From Kytococcus sedentarius DSM 20547 (GTDB lineage Bacteria > Actinomycetota > Actinomycetes > Actinomycetales > Dermatophilaceae): a DNA stretch of 64,000 bases. Numbering within the stretch: the first letter of the stretch is position 1; each line of letters opens with the position of its first letter. Both the position numbers and the translations under genes were made by a program. Below the pieces are notes generated by a model that searched no databases, was not told where the DNA came from, and saw only the letters and a program-made list of their open reading frames with translations. The stretch covers positions 1,736,001 through 1,800,000 of the forward strand of contig NC_013169.1 of NCBI RefSeq assembly GCF_000023925.1, written 5' to 3'. Shown here piece by piece: positions 61,996 through 64,000 of the stretch.

Positions 61996-64000
61996 TCAGA
62001 CCACGATGTTGACGAGGGTCGGGGCCTTCACGATCACCTTGCGCACCGGCGCGCCGTCGATGAACTGCTGCACCCGCTCGCTGGCCAGTGCCTGCGCCTC
62101 CAGGTCGTCGGCGGGGATCTCCGGGGAGACCTCGAGGCGGTCACGGACCTTGCCCTTGATCTGCACCACGCAGGTGACCGTCTCGGCCACCAGCATCGCC
62201 TCATCGGCCTGGGGGAAGGGCTCGGTGGCCAGGGAGCTCTCGTGCCCCAGGCGGCTCCACAGCTCCTCGGCGACGTGCGGGGCCAGCGGGGCCACCATCT
62301 GCACGAGCGGCTCGGCCACCTCACGCGGCACGGCCGGCAGCTTGGTGACGGTGTTCGTCAGCTCGATCAGCTTGGAGACCGCCGTGTTGAAGCGCAGGTT
62401 CTCGAAGTCGTCGGCCACACCCGCGATCGTGCGGTGCAGGGCGCGCAGGGTCTCGTCCTGGGCGGCGTCGTCGGTCACCAGCAGCTCACCGGTGGTCTCG
62501 TCCACGATCGCGCGCCACAGCCGCTGCAGGAAGCGCTGCGAACCCACCACGGCCCGCGTCTCCCACGGGCGGGAGGCGTCCAGCGGCCCCATCGACATCT
62601 CGTAGACGCGGAAGACGTCCGCGCCGTACTGCGCGCACATCTCATCCGGCGTCACCACGTTCTTCAGAGACTTGCCCATCTTCCCGTACTCGCGGGTGAC
62701 CGGCTGGCCCTCCCACTCGTACAGGATGCCGTTCTGCGCCCGGGGGTGGTCGGGGGCCTGGGTCTCGGTGACCTCCGCCGCCGGCACCGGCTGGCCCCGG
62801 TCGTCGCGGAACGCGAAGGCCTGCACCATGCCCTGGTTGAACAGGCGGCGGAAGGGCTCGTCGGAGCTCAGGTGGCCCAGGTCGAACAGCACCTTGTGCC
62901 AGAAGCGCGCGTACAGCAGGTGCAGCACCGCGTGCTCCACGCCGCCGACGTACAGGTCCACGCCGCCGGGGTCGTCCGCGACGCCCTCGCCGAAACCGCG
63001 GCCCGGGCCCATCCAGTACTCCTCGACCGCCGGGTCCACGAAGGCCTGGTCGTTGGTGGGGTCGGTGTAGCGCAGCTCGTACCAGCAGGAGCCAGCCCAG
63101 TTGGGCATCGTGTTGGTCTCGCGCCGGTACTGCTGGGGGCCGTCTCCCAGGTCGAGCGTGACGTTCACCCAGTCGGCGTTGCGGCCCAGCGGCGACTCGG
63201 GCTGGGTGTCCCAGTCCTCCGGGTCGTAGGTCTTGGGGCTGTAGTCGGCCACCTCGGGCAGCTCGACGGGCAGCTGGTCGGCCGGCACCGCGTGGGCGCG
63301 GCCGTCGGCGTCCCACACGATGGGGAAGGGCTCACCCCAGTAGCGCTGGCGGCTGAACAGCCAGTCCCGCAGCTTGTAGGTGATGGTGCGGTGCCCGGAC
63401 CCGGTGGACTCCAGGTGGGCGATGATGCGGTCCTTCGCCTCGGCGACGCCCAGCCCGTTCAGGTCGACCTGCTCGTTGGCGGAGTTGATCGCCGGGCCCT
63501 CACCGGTGAAGGCGGTGTCCTCGTCGTGGCCCTCGCTGGGCTGCACGGTGCGGACGATCGGCAGCTCGTAGGTGGTCGCGAAGTCCCAGTCGCGCTGGTC
63601 CTGGGCGGGGACAGCCATGATCGCTCCGGTGCCGTACCCCATCAGCACGTAGTCGGCCATGAACACCGGCACACGCTCCTCGGTGACCGGGTTGGTGGCC
63701 CAGATGCCGGTGAACACGCCGGTCTTGGCGCGGTCGTCCGCCTGCCGGTCCAGGTCGGACTTGCGGGCAGCCGCCTGCCGGTAGGCCGCGACCGCCTCGG
63801 CCGGGGTGGCGTGCCCGCCGGTCCAGGCCTCCCCGGTGCCCTCCGGCCACTGGGCCGGCACCGCATCGGCCACCGGGTGCTCCGGGGCGACGACCATGAA
63901 GGTGGCGCCGAACAGGGTGTCCGGGCGGGTGGTGAAGACCTCCAGCCGGGTGCGGCCGTCGGCATCGGCGGGCAGGGAGGCGGCGTTGGGGACGGCCACC
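61996..64000 (-). CDS. leuS: Leucyl-tRNA synthetase, C-terminal two thirds
   Basis: 667 residues are visible; the 5' end lies beyond the right edge. The fragment begins inside the CP1 editing domain ([20 protein letters not shown], with the Thr-rich editing site, and [14 protein letters not shown]). It continues through the catalytic core ([15 protein letters not shown]), the leucine-specific region and the KMSKS loop ([15 protein letters not shown]), then the anticodon-binding helices ([19 protein letters not shown]) and C-terminal domain. It charges tRNA-Leu. It is probably co-transcribed with degV. Confidence 0.95.
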   Translation of the reverse strand, partial: VAVPNAASLPADADGRTRLEVFTTRPDTLFGATFMVVAPEHPVADAVPAQWPEGTGEAWTGGHATPAEAVAAYRQAAARKSDLDRQADDRAKTGVFTGIWATNPVTEERVPVFMADYVLMGYGTGAIMAVPAQDQRDWDFATTYELPIVRTVQPSEGHDEDTAFTGEGPAINSANEQVDLNGLGVAEAKDRIIAHLESTGSGHRTITYKLRDWLFSRQRYWGEPFPIVWDADGRAHAVPADQLPVELPEVADYSPKTYDPEDWDTQPESPLGRNADWVNVTLDLGDGPQQYRRETNTMPNWAGSCWYELRYTDPTNDQAFVDPAVEEYWMGPGRGFGEGVADDPGGVDLYVGGVEHAVLHLLYARFWHKVLFDLGHLSSDEPFRRLFNQGMVQAFAFRDDRGQPVPAAEVTETQAPDHPRAQNGILYEWEGQPVTREYGKMGKSLKNVVTPDEMCAQYGADVFRVYEMSMGPLDASRPWETRAVVGSQRFLQRLWRAIVDETTGELLVTDDAAQDETLRALHRTIAGVADDFENLRFNTAVSKLIELTNTVTKLPAVPREVAEPLVQMVAPLAPHVAEELWSRLGHESSLATEPFPQADEAMLVAETVTCVVQIKGKVRDRLEVSPEIPADDLEAQALASERVQQFIDGAPVRKVIVKAPTLVNIVV

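Overview
The window is very GC-rich DNA (roughly 70 percent GC by eye) with dense, often 4-bp-overlapping genes and many GTG starts. Its gene content is actinobacterial: nrdR-nrdJ, lexA beside a LysM protein, a seven-subunit-type Mrp antiporter with fused MrpA, a DUF2993 protein and a cutinase. I infer an actinomycete of the Micrococcales. The genus cannot be fixed from sequence alone.

Layout. 1-4287: 5' part of an Mrp Na+/H+ antiporter operon on the minus strand. 4340-11000: DUF445 membrane protein, acyl-CoA ligase, Ser/Asp-rich lipoprotein, L-serine ammonia-lyase, small membrane protein. 11160-19475: a compact phosphotransferase locus for N-acetylglucosamine (EI, HPr, NagA, IIC, a SIS-type deaminase/isomerase, IIB, IIA). 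Inside it sits a DUF559 nuclease-like gene bracketed by two large palindromic repeats. 21329-25222: a methionine ABC importer (metN-metI-metQ-metQ) behind a promoter and a SAM-I (S-box) riboswitch. 25357-30747: two paralogous membrane/tail proteins, an Nramp-like carrier without the usual metal motifs, and a secreted zinc protease.

30874-37583 is a foreign-looking block of visibly lower GC: a PLD-nuclease/DEAD-helicase/DUF3427 protein, an IS3-family (IS407-like) element with a 4-bp target duplication, and a DUF3883 nuclease-like gene split by an ISL3-family element with an exact 8-bp target duplication. Removing the ISL3 element restores one open frame, so this looks like a recently disabled two-gene nucleic-acid-processing or defence locus.

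37587-53334 returns to ordinary chromosome: thioesterase, DoxX, quinone-type oxidoreductase, unpaired histidine kinase, nrdR-nrdJ with twin NrdR boxes, DUF2993, cutinase, LysM protein divergent from lexA, sirtuin, patatin, class V PLP enzyme. 53335-57423 is a LysR gene followed by a decayed mosaic insert. The LysR tail and the comEC tail are both present twice, flanking about 2.6 kb of broken genes. 57199-64000 carries comEC, comEA, a small Cys-containing ORF, degV and the C-terminal two thirds of leuS.

The most unusual signals are the palindrome/DUF559 cassette, the IS-inactivated helicase/DUF3883 pair, the duplication-flanked mosaic beside comEC, and a 7-8-mer (GATGCGG/CGATGSGG) that seems strongly over-represented and strand-biased across the window.
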